64,000 bases of DNA, from positions 682,001-746,000 of the forward strand of contig NZ_LT670818.1 of assembly GCF_900129505.1 (NCBI RefSeq). The letters run 5' to 3'. Shown here piece after piece: positions 17,052 through 24,551 of this stretch. Position numbers and translations under genes: made by a program. The notes under the pieces are model-generated. The model had not been told where the DNA came from. It saw nothing but the letters and a program-made list of their open reading frames with translations, and made no database searches. This stretch comes from Bradyrhizobium erythrophlei. Lineage in GTDB: Bacteria > Pseudomonadota > Alphaproteobacteria > Rhizobiales > Xanthobacteraceae. Position 1 is the first letter of the stretch. Each line of letters starts with the position of its first letter.

Positions 17052-17570
17052 TCAGGACCAGGACAACTGATCCTTGGGGAGCCGTCCACTTGGATCGTGC
17101 ACTTCGACCTTGTGCGGCAAATCAGATCCCCATCGCCACAGAATTAGATTTGCCATGTCGGACCGGGCACCTGTCGCAAATGATGGCGACAGGATTCCAG
17201 CCGCTCCCTTCGCGATCAGCGATTTTGCTATCTCCCAGGATGCTGGGAGCTTGCCGGTTGCCAGATCATACGCCCATGGACAAGCCATGGACGCAAGGTC
17301 GATCGCCTCTCGCGCCCGCCCGGAGTCCGTGCGCAGATCGACGATGTCATCAACGTCAACATTGTAACTGCAGATCGTCAGGGGATCAAAACGGTGGCCA
17401 AAACCATGCCCCATCTCTACGAGCATGCCTTCAACTGTCAAAGCGAGGTATAGTGCAGGAGTGCCGATGGGATTAAAGCGCCCGCCTTTGGCGGCCGCTC
17501 CTGCTCCTGATATCGGTGACCAAGCCCACTTGGGATCGTGCGCTCGATAGCACGTCCCCTCCCACCTCAA
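17052..17570 (-). CDS. RES-domain toxin of a Xre-RES toxin-antitoxin pair
   Basis: RES toxins are ARTs or phosphorylases that deplete NAD+. This 172-aa protein has the family residues: Arg9 in CYRA, GGRFNPIGTPALYLA (Arg31, Tyr41), Glu52 in MLVEMG and the Ser of GILSPSFA. The start codon is TTG at 17570, which overlaps the antitoxin stop (TTGA), so translation is coupled. No ATG stands at the N-terminus. The pair sits between two dispersed repeats, in keeping with mobile TA modules. Confidence 0.88.
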   Translation of the reverse strand: MRWEGTCYRAHDPKWAWSPISGAGAAAKGGRFNPIGTPALYLALTVEGMLVEMGHGFGHRFDPLTICSYNVDVDDIVDLRTDSGRAREAIDLASMACPWAYDLATGKLPASWEIAKSLIAKGAAGILSPSFATGARSDMANLILWRWGSDLPHKVEVHDPSGRLPKDQLSWS

Positions 17571-18040
17571 GCGAAGCCGCCCGTCGCCACGTGATCGAGA
17601 TAATCACGAACGGCGGACGCTTTGCCGTCTTTCACAAGAGACTCGGCTGTCCGGCCACCAAAAGCTGCGATTGGCTCCGCTCGATACCAGGCCATGGCCT
17701 GCTTTTCGCCCCCGGCCCAGTCAGCAATCCGGCCAATAATTTCCAACATCTCCGTGGCGCGCGTCTGTGTTTTAGGTGCCTCCAGGCGAGCGGCGCGATA
17801 GATGGTTTCCGGCTTTAGGCCAATGGTCTCCGCAAGTTGTACCTTGGACATGCCAAAGCGCTTCGCTACACGCCCCACGGAAATGTGGCCCTTGGAATCC
17901 AGGAAGGTCACCACCAAGTTGCCGCCCCTCGGCTTTGTCTGTGTTGGCGCAGCCGAACCGGCAGCGGCGGACCTTCCTTTGGTTTTGAGGGAGTCGATCT
18001 GGGCGGATCCGGTAGAACGCGGCCTCTTGGTAGTCGACAT
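17567..18040 (-). CDS. Xre/MbcA/ParS-type antitoxin
   Basis: A 157-aa antitoxin. A basic, disordered N-terminus (about 1-50) precedes a helix-turn-helix region (GRVAKRFGMSKVQLAETIGL, about 62-85). The C-terminal toxin-binding domain (DUF2384, about 105-157) shows GGEKQAMAWYRAEPIAAFGG and ESLVKDGKASAVRDYL. The start at 18040 is the first Met after a repeat-derived leader; its reading frame continues upstream into non-coding sequence. It is predicted to neutralise the RES toxin and repress the operon. Confidence 0.9.
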   Translation of the reverse strand: MSTTKRPRSTGSAQIDSLKTKGRSAAAGSAAPTQTKPRGGNLVVTFLDSKGHISVGRVAKRFGMSKVQLAETIGLKPETIYRAARLEAPKTQTRATEMLEIIGRIADWAGGEKQAMAWYRAEPIAAFGGRTAESLVKDGKASAVRDYLDHVATGGFA

Positions 18041-18221
18041 TATTGCCACTCCATTTGCCCTATTTATATGGCACTTTTTATGGCATTTCGCAATACCTGA
18101 TACCTGAATGCGGCCCCATCCGGCCCACAGGTGATCGGCCTCCCGCGCGGGCAGCGGATTTGCGCGCAAAATCTAATTTCTCCAACCGGATCAGGCTGTT
18201 TCTACCTGTCCAGTCTTGTTT

Positions 18222-18625
18222 GAAAAAATATTCTGGTTTTCCGAAACCGCAAATCACCTTATATCCGCAACCGTCCACCCCACTCGAGGGGCGTATCGCG
18301 ATCGTCACGGACGCGGGGTTGGATGCGATGGACGCGAGCGGCGCTAAAGACGAGAGCGTTTTGCTTGCGGACGGAGAAGTCGTGTGGTCCTGACGCCTCG
18401 ACGCCGGCGTCAAGTCGGCAGCTAACGCTGCCGGCGACGGTGACAAGAAAGCCCGATCGCCGGGGAGAGTACGAAGGAAACCGTTAAAACCATTGCGTGC
18501 GGGGATGCCGGGTGATTTCCGGTGCAACCGCTGTGAATACTCGTGTGCATCTTGCACTACCACTTCGCACACGAGGCTGCGGGTGCACTGGGCACCCGGC
18601 ATTCCCCACGCCCTCTTTCGGGGCG
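18222..18625. repeat. Long dispersed intergenic repeat, copy 1
   Basis: About 400 bp, filling most of the gene-free stretch 18041-18696. It matches, in inverted orientation, the region 34195-34600 of this window. Shared blocks include GTCGTGTGGTCCTGACGC, GCCCGATCGCCGGGGAGAG, AACCATTGCG and GGCATTCCC. Open frames within it are not conserved between the copies, so I treat it as non-coding. Confidence 0.75.
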
Positions 18626-18696
18626 GAACTTTTTCTCACAACCCGGGCGCCATCCGCGTCGCGGGAATGCGAAGGTGTATCTTGCCCCCCTTGCCG

Positions 18697-19236
18697 CTAC
18701 TGCGCCAGATCCTGCTCCAGCTGCGGCCACCGAGCGTTCGCTTCGCGCAGGACGCGCGCGGCGTCGGCCGCGAAGCTGTCGCGGTTCTCCTCGCGGCTGA
18801 ACAGATAGAGCCGCTGTCCCGCTATCTGAAAGAACCGCGGGTTGCCGGCTACCGTGACGCCGCGGGCCAGATCGACCGGGTCGTAGCCGCCGAACTGGGG
18901 ACCGTAAATCTCGGGATGGGCGACAAAGGAGGCGCGGTTGCCTTCATTGCGGAAGCGCCAGACCGCGCCTGCCTGCGAGGCCTCGAAATCCTGCAAACCA
19001 ATCTCGGGCCGGGCATCAACAAAATAGGCAACGGGATCGTAGCCCTCGATGGCCAACCCGGTGAAGCGGTTCACCACCACCCGCTCGGTGGTGGCGGCCC
19101 GGGCCGCCGAACCGGAAAAGCCCGCCGCGGCAAGGCTTACCAGGACCAGGCCGGCCAGCAGGTCGATCAAGGCTATTCCGGGGCGAAAGCCTTTTCGGGG
19201 CCGAGAGCCGTTTCTTTCCTGCCGTTGTGCCGTCAT
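18697..19236 (-). CDS. YHS domain-containing exported protein
   Basis: A 179-aa protein with a basic start, a hydrophobic segment (about 20-45, GIALIDLLAGLVLVSLAAAG) that acts as signal peptide or anchor, and a YHS-type domain (about 50-170). The hallmark EGYDPVAYFVDARPEIG is followed by WRFRNEGNRASFVAHPE and YGPQFGGYDP. YHS domains bind metal or sit in metal-linked proteins; the role here is unknown. The start is uncertain: 19236 (MTAQRQER) is the most protein-like, and no strong ribosome-binding site is seen. Confidence 0.8.
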   Translation of the reverse strand: MTAQRQERNGSRPRKGFRPGIALIDLLAGLVLVSLAAAGFSGSAARAATTERVVVNRFTGLAIEGYDPVAYFVDARPEIGLQDFEASQAGAVWRFRNEGNRASFVAHPEIYGPQFGGYDPVDLARGVTVAGNPRFFQIAGQRLYLFSREENRDSFAADAARVLREANARWPQLEQDLAQ

Positions 19237-19345
19237 AGTTGATGCCGATAAGATCCGAGTCGGGGACACTGGGCGGAAGCCTAGGGCCGTGCCTGTTGGC
19301 ATCACGTTAAGGCTGCGGCCGATTTCGATACGCAGGGGTGGTTTT

Positions 19346-20050
19346 ATGATTTTCGCAACACGCCTTGCCGCGGTGGCGCTCGCCGCGCTGATGGGCTGGG
19401 CCGTGCCGGCTTCCGCGCAACAGGCGGCGCCGTATCAGCAGCCGCAGGTGGCGCCGTATCAGCAGCCGCAGGCACCGCCGTATCAGCAGCCACAGCAGGC
19501 TCCGGCATATCAGGAGTCACAGCAGGCACCGCCACAGGAAGCGCCGCCGGCGCGCCAGCCCAGCCCCAATACCTATGGACCGGACGAACTGGTCGGTGCG
19601 GGACACCGGTTCTTCGGCAACGTCTCGCGCGGCCTCGCTTCGGTGATCGAGCGCGCGGTCAGCCAATGGGGCCTGCCGAACGGCTATGTCCTGGGCGAGG
19701 AAGGCTCCGGCGCGTTCGTGGCCGGACTGCGATACGGCGAAGGTACGCTCTACACCAAGAATGCCGGCGATCTGCGGGTGTACTGGCAGGGACCGTCGGT
19801 CGGCTTCGACTGGGGCGGCGATGGCGCGCGCACCATGACGCTGGTCTATAATCTCCCCGCCACCAATGCGATCTACCAGCGCTTCGCCGGCATCGACGGC
19901 TCCGCTTATATTGTCGGCGGTTTCGGGATGACCGCATTGACGGCGAACAACATCGTGCTGGTGCCGATCCGCTCTGGAATCGGACTGCGGCTTGGCGCCA
20001 ATATCGGCTACCTCAAATTCACGCCGCGCGCGACCTGGAACCCGTTCTGA
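19346..20050 (+). CDS. eipA: DUF1134 / EipA family envelope integrity protein
   Basis: EipA in Brucella is a secreted beta-barrel-like periplasmic protein needed for envelope integrity. This 234-aa protein has a signal peptide (MIFATRLAAVALAALMGWAVPASA), a low-complexity linker of PYQQPQ units (about residues 28-70), and the conserved DUF1134 domain (about 80-234) with GYVLGEEGSGAFVAGLRYGEG and GPSVGFDWGGDGAR. The ATG at 19346 follows AGGGG. The Tyr-Gln-Gln-Pro repeat is encoded by 24-27 bp tandem units and is probably length-variable between strains. Confidence 0.9.
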   Translation: MIFATRLAAVALAALMGWAVPASAQQAAPYQQPQVAPYQQPQAPPYQQPQQAPAYQESQQAPPQEAPPARQPSPNTYGPDELVGAGHRFFGNVSRGLASVIERAVSQWGLPNGYVLGEEGSGAFVAGLRYGEGTLYTKNAGDLRVYWQGPSVGFDWGGDGARTMTLVYNLPATNAIYQRFAGIDGSAYIVGGFGMTALTANNIVLVPIRSGIGLRLGANIGYLKFTPRATWNPF

Positions 20051-20187
20051 CATCCCTGGCGGCGACGTTTCCGAAACACCGGATTTTCCGGTGAGGGATT
20101 CACGTTAACGCGCCATGAGGCTGGCGTTTACCCGGTGCCCCATGGCATTGTGACCAAGCATCTTCTTTTCATGGGGAGTTACCGCTG

Positions 20188-21483
20188 ATGGTCGAACCGA
20201 TCATGTATCTGGCGATCGGTTTCCTGCTCTCGATGCTGGTCGGGCTGATGATCGTGCCGCTGGTGCACAACCGCGCGGTGCGGCTGACGACGCGGCGGCT
20301 GGAGGCGGCGACGCCTTTGTCGATGGCCGAAATCCAGGCCGACAAGGATCAGCTGCGCGCCGAATTTGCGATGTCGGCACGCCGGCTCGAGATGAGCGTC
20401 GACCAGCTCAAGAACAAGACCACCAGCCAGCTCGCCGAACTCGGCAAGAAGACCGATGCGATCAATCGCATGAAGATCGAGCTCGGCGAAAAGAACGCCA
20501 CCATCTTTTCGCTGGAAGCCCGCGAGAAGGCGGTCAAGGAGCAGCTGCGCGCCACAGAAGAGGAATTCGCCACCAAGACGGAATCGCTGCGCGACGCGGA
20601 AAAGGCGCTGAAGGACAAGCAGGGCGACCTCACCAAGATCAACGTCGAACTGTCCGACCGTTCCATGATGGCGGAGAGCCGTCAGGTCGAGCTGATGGCC
20701 GTGCGCGCCCAAATCGAAAATCTCAAGAACCGCGTCGGCGACGCCGAAAAGGAGTTCGCCACCACGCAGGCGCGGCTCGAGCAGGAACGGCACGAATCCG
20801 AAAAGGCAACGAGCGAGCTCGCCGAGGCGCGCAGCCGCGTCGAAAATCTGAGCCAGCGCGTCACCGATCTGGATCGCCAGCTGATCGTGCAGGTCAAGGA
20901 AGCCGAGTTGCTCGGCAACCGCGTCAATGACCTCGAGCAGCGGCTTGCCACCCAGGGCAAACTGCTCGCCGAGCGCGACTTCGAAAACAACCAGTTGCGC
21001 CAAGCCAACCAGACCGCCGAACGCATTGCCAAGGAATTGCGCGTTGAAATCGCCGCGCTGAACAGCGGCAAAGCGCCGGCGGTCGAACGCCTGCAGAAGG
21101 AGAAGGCGGCGGTCGAGGAGCAGCTTCGGGTCGCGCGCGACGAGCGCGCCAAGCTGCAGCGCGACATCAACGCGATCCAGCAGCAGGCCGAGAGCTCCTG
21201 GGCGACCGAGCGCATGGAAAACGCGCTGCTGCGCGAGCGCATCAACGACATCGCCGCCGAAGTCGCAAAACTCGCGATCCAGCTGGAAGGGCCGAATTCG
21301 CCGATCGAAACCATGCTGGCGGCGGCCGACCCGGCAGTCCCGGCCAAGGCGGCGAAGCCCGTCAACGGCGCCGTGGCCAATGGCGCGGCCCCGAGCACGG
21401 TTCCCGAGGGCGGCGGGACACTGGCCGAACGCATCCGGGCGCTGCAGTCCCATGCCTCCCGTGCCCGCCAGCAAGGGGCGTGA
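20188..21483 (+). CDS. Membrane-anchored long coiled-coil protein
   Basis: A 431-aa protein with one N-terminal transmembrane helix (about 5-25, YLAIGFLLSMLVGLMIVPLV) and then about 340 residues of continuous heptad-rich coiled coil dense in Glu, Lys, Arg, Gln and Leu. An Ala/Pro tail (about 375-431) ends it. GGGGAG lies nine bases before the ATG. Such proteins are conserved in Rhizobiales without an assigned function. The layout recalls RmuC or envelope-tether proteins, but no nuclease domain is present. Confidence 0.8.
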   Translation: MVEPIMYLAIGFLLSMLVGLMIVPLVHNRAVRLTTRRLEAATPLSMAEIQADKDQLRAEFAMSARRLEMSVDQLKNKTTSQLAELGKKTDAINRMKIELGEKNATIFSLEAREKAVKEQLRATEEEFATKTESLRDAEKALKDKQGDLTKINVELSDRSMMAESRQVELMAVRAQIENLKNRVGDAEKEFATTQARLEQERHESEKATSELAEARSRVENLSQRVTDLDRQLIVQVKEAELLGNRVNDLEQRLATQGKLLAERDFENNQLRQANQTAERIAKELRVEIAALNSGKAPAVERLQKEKAAVEEQLRVARDERAKLQRDINAIQQQAESSWATERMENALLRERINDIAAEVAKLAIQLEGPNSPIETMLAAADPAVPAKAAKPVNGAVANGAAPSTVPEGGGTLAERIRALQSHASRARQQGA

Positions 21484-21624
21484 AGCCATCAACCCGGTCG
21501 ATCGAATCGTAGCCGTTTAGCTTGACACCCCCGCCCCGCACTTCGTAAATCGCGCTACGAACGACGCGTGTCGCCCGATCGGACGCCGATCTACAAGGCC
21601 CTTGATCGTGCTCGCCAAAATCCC

Positions 21625-21699
21625 GGACGCATAGCTCAGCGGGAGAGCGTTCCCTTCACACGGGAGAGGTCCAAGGTTCGATCCCTTGTGCGTCCACCA
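21625..21699 (+). tRNA. tRNA-Val (CAC)
   Basis: A complete cloverleaf: acceptor GGACGCA / TGCGTCC, D-arm GCTC..GAGC, anticodon arm TTCCC-TTCACAC-GGGAG with anticodon CAC, T-arm CAAGG-TTCGATC-CCTTG and an encoded CCA end. It reads GTG valine codons. No integrase or direct repeat of the tRNA 3' end was seen downstream. Confidence 0.95.
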
Positions 21700-21775
21700 T
21701 TGTTGATCTCTAGTCTTTCCAGTTTATAGCCAAGCCTATACAGCCAAGTCGTTTTCCGATTGCCGGATCAGGTCG

Positions 21776-22006
21776 ATGACCTCCCAGAAGCTGATCATTC
21801 TGATCACCAGCCTCACCGGAGGCGCGATTGGGCTGTTCGCTCCGGTCGGCGTGGTCAAGTGGTTGCTGCAATCCGAGCCGGAGGACGCCGGAATTCTGAC
21901 GGTGTTTTTCTTGCCCGTCTGGTGCCTGCTGGTGGTGCTGGGGCTCCTGATCGGACGCTGGCTTGGCTTGTTCGCCACCGGCGGCGGGCGGGTCCCGCAA
22001 AGATAG
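21776..22006 (+). CDS. Small two-helix membrane protein
   Basis: A 76-aa protein with two hydrophobic segments (about 5-28 and 42-66) and a short basic tail. It lies just after tRNA-Val. No family is recognised and the ribosome-binding site is weak, so it is a tentative gene supported mainly by its clean membrane-protein pattern. Confidence 0.45.
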   Translation: MTSQKLIILITSLTGGAIGLFAPVGVVKWLLQSEPEDAGILTVFFLPVWCLLVVLGLLIGRWLGLFATGGGRVPQR

Positions 22007-22156
22007 CCAAGGCCGAGCAACCCTCGGCTGGTGAGACAATTAGACGCAACCTTGGCGCACTTTAGTCCGGCGCGCTGTAAGCCACCTCACAATGCACTCC
22101 GGCGCGCGCTGCTACCAATCTAGCCGCCAGCGCAACACAACAATCCGGAGAAACTC

Positions 22157-23689
22157 ATGGCTAGTCGTCATAGTGCGATCCCGCGGGGATTGAACGCCAC
22201 ACGCTCTTCACTTGCACAAGGCCGGTTCGGCCGCATGTTTCGAAACGTCCCACCCGCCAGATTCGGGGCAACGGAGGCAGACAATATTGCCAACCTCTCC
22301 GCGCTGGCCGACGCAATGACAGCGTCTTTGGATGGACCCAAGGATGACCCGGATGCCGAAGAGAGCGGCATCCCGGCGCTCTACACGTATTTCGGTCAAT
22401 TCATCGATCACGACATCACCTTCGACCCCGTAAGCGTGCTGACCAAGGCCCAGGATCCCGACGGACTGGTCGATTTTCGGACGCCGGCGCTCGATCTCGA
22501 CAATGTCTATGGACGCGGTCCATCCGACCAGCCCTATATGTACGACGGCAACCTGAAATTCCTGCTGGGCGAACCCCTGAAAGGCGCCGGCGTGCCCGAC
22601 GCCAATGACCTGCCGAGGTTCGCCGGCCGCGCGCTGATCGGCGATCCCCGCAACGACGAGAACAGCATCGTATCGCAGTTGCAGGGGCTGTTTCTCCGGT
22701 TTCACAACCGCATGGTCGACGACAACGCCGGCCTCGACTTCGAAGCGCTGCAACAGCGCGTTCGCTTTCACTACCAATACGTCGTGCTGAACGACTTCCT
22801 GCCCCGCATCGTCAGCAGCGCGGTGCTGTCGGATCTCAGGACTGGCGGCCGTTACGATCGGAGCAAGCTCAATTACTTTCACTGGAAGACCTGGCCGTTC
22901 ATGCCGGTCGAATTCTCGGTCGCCTGCTACCGGCTCGGCCACTCCATGATCCGCCCCGGCTATCGGTTGAACGATGACGACGCCATGCTGTTGTCGATCT
23001 TCCCGGACAAGGACTTCAAGAACGCGCTCACCGGCTTCCAGACCATGGCGCCCGGCCGCGCGATCGATTGGGGCCGTTTCATCGATCTCGATGTTCGGGC
23101 CTATGGCAAGGAAGGCGACGACGCGCTGCCCGCTAATAAGAAACGACTGCAGTTCGCCTACCGCATCGACACATCGCTCGTGAATCCGCTCAGCATGCTT
23201 CCGCCCGCGGTGGCGTCCAACCCGCCTTCGCTGGTGCTGCGAAATCTCGAACGCGGTTGGCGCCTGGGACTGCCGTCCGGACAGGCGGTGGCCAGGGCGA
23301 TGCACATGACCCCGCTCAAGGACGAAGAGATCCTGATCGGCAAGGCGGTCGACAAGCCGGACCCCGGCGAGGATCCGGTCGCGATCAACAAAATCGCCAA
23401 CGGCGCATTCGCCCGGAATTGCCCGCTTTGGACCTATGTGCTGGCGGAAGCCGCGCACCACAAGACGGCGGTCACCATTCCCGTGACCGGCGCACCCGGG
23501 CCGATCTCCACTCCCCAACTCGGACCCGTCGGCGGACGCATCGTCGCCGAAGTGATCCTGGGCCTGCTCTTCGGAGATAACTTCTCGATGCTGTCGCTTG
23601 ATCCCGGTTGGGCTCCCGTAACCGGACCGGACTTCGGGCTCAAGGATCTGGTCGCCTATGCACTGGGCCAAGGAACGGCCTTGCACTGA
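22157..23689 (+). CDS. Animal-type haem peroxidase family protein
   Basis: A 510-aa bacterial member of the An_peroxidase superfamily (peroxicins/peroxidockerins group). The distal-side motif YFGQFIDHDITFDP places the distal His at residue 85. The block LFLRFHNRMVD and the Arg- and His-containing CYRLGHSMIRPGYRL region (proximal His candidate) fit the fold. No signal peptide is evident. CGGAGA precedes the ATG. Family members use H2O2 to oxidise halides or organic substrates; the substrate here is unknown. It is a single gene with a hairpin after it. Confidence 0.88.
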   Translation: MASRHSAIPRGLNATRSSLAQGRFGRMFRNVPPARFGATEADNIANLSALADAMTASLDGPKDDPDAEESGIPALYTYFGQFIDHDITFDPVSVLTKAQDPDGLVDFRTPALDLDNVYGRGPSDQPYMYDGNLKFLLGEPLKGAGVPDANDLPRFAGRALIGDPRNDENSIVSQLQGLFLRFHNRMVDDNAGLDFEALQQRVRFHYQYVVLNDFLPRIVSSAVLSDLRTGGRYDRSKLNYFHWKTWPFMPVEFSVACYRLGHSMIRPGYRLNDDDAMLLSIFPDKDFKNALTGFQTMAPGRAIDWGRFIDLDVRAYGKEGDDALPANKKRLQFAYRIDTSLVNPLSMLPPAVASNPPSLVLRNLERGWRLGLPSGQAVARAMHMTPLKDEEILIGKAVDKPDPGEDPVAINKIANGAFARNCPLWTYVLAEAAHHKTAVTIPVTGAPGPISTPQLGPVGGRIVAEVILGLLFGDNFSMLSLDPGWAPVTGPDFGLKDLVAYALGQGTALH

Positions 23690-23718
23690 GGTGACATCGG
23701 ACCACCGCCAATGAACGT

Positions 23719-23751
23719 CGCGGGCCCAACTGGTTTGCTGCCGGGCCCGCG
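23719..23751 (+). terminator. Hairpin after haem peroxidase gene
   Basis: Nine-bp stem CGCGGGCCC / GGGCCCGCG with a 15-base loop, 30 bp after the stop codon. The T-run is poor, so it may be a factor-assisted terminator or an mRNA stabiliser. Confidence 0.45.
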
Positions 23752-23851
23752 GCGGTCCCAAATTAAATGCCGGCGGCTTTCAGGTCGCTCCAGGACTTTC
23801 TGGGGTCAAGTCGTTCGCCCCCCGGAATCGGCGCGCTGGCGCTGGCCGGGA

Positions 23852-23980
23852 TCAAATCCCGAGCACCCAGACCGCAACAATGGCCCCTAGTACGGCCAGG
23901 CCGGAGATCGTCCAGCCGGTCGCGTAACCCGCGCCATCCGTTTCGGGCCTGTCCACCATCGTATCGTGCCAGTTAGTCAT
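23852..23980 (-). CDS. 42-aa single-helix membrane protein
   Basis: A protein starting MTNWHDTMVDRPETDG and ending in a transmembrane helix (about 22-42, GWTISGLAVLGAIVAVWVLG). AGGAGG stands six bases before the ATG at 23980, a near-perfect ribosome-binding site. Function unknown. It is close to another tiny membrane protein gene on the same strand (24094-24279). Confidence 0.65.
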   Translation of the reverse strand: MTNWHDTMVDRPETDGAGYATGWTISGLAVLGAIVAVWVLGI

Positions 23981-24093
23981 GACAGCCTCCTGGAGATTGC
24001 CTCTGCCGATTAGGTCTTCGCCGGCAGCCTGAGGTTCAAACGAATCAATCGCGGCATCGGTCGCTGGTTCCGTTGTGCGGTGCGTCAATGACT

Positions 24094-24279
24094 TCATTTG
24101 GCGGTTGGCGGCGAACCCGCGGTTCGCACCAGCCTGTCGGCCTTGACCAGGACGTAGGTATTGTCCGGCTGCTCCTTGGCAAAATAGCTGATCGCCACGA
24201 ACGCCGCGCAGAACAACAGGCCCACCAGCATGATCTTGCGGTGCGTGCGCTTATCGGCGTTGTGGAACGAGCTGGACAT
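24094..24279 (-). CDS. 61-aa membrane protein conserved in the Bradyrhizobium group
   Basis: A short cytoplasmic start (MSSSFHNADKRTHRK), one transmembrane helix (about 16-34), then a soluble tail (DNTYVLVKADRLVRTAG). I recognise this as a recurring hypothetical protein of Bradyrhizobium-group genomes, with no known role. Confidence 0.7.
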   Translation of the reverse strand: MSSSFHNADKRTHRKIMLVGLLFCAAFVAISYFAKEQPDNTYVLVKADRLVRTAGSPPTAK

Positions 24280-24551
24280 CGTTCACCACATACATCGCCG
24301 CGTGGAGCCCGCAATCGACCTTTGGTTTTAACCTTGCCGGGTCAGGTTACTGGGACGGGCGAATTTGAAAAAAACTGAAGCCATCGCGCCGGCCCGCCCG
24401 AAATGGCTCGGCGATATCCGCGCCTTCATCATCCTGTAACCAAACTGACATGCCCTCGAAGCATACCTGACACGTGCTGCACTTAGCTTCGGTTTCGTTC
24501 GCTGCTCGCCGAACGACTTCATGCATTTGAAATTTTGAAATAGGGGGCGTC

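Noticed and set aside
18078..18602. 174-codon frame on the minus strand
   Set aside because: Lies inside the dispersed 400-bp repeat; the second copy does not keep the frame.
21700..22156. Integrated element at the tRNA-Val 3' end
   Set aside because: No integrase gene and no repeated tRNA 3' sequence were seen downstream.
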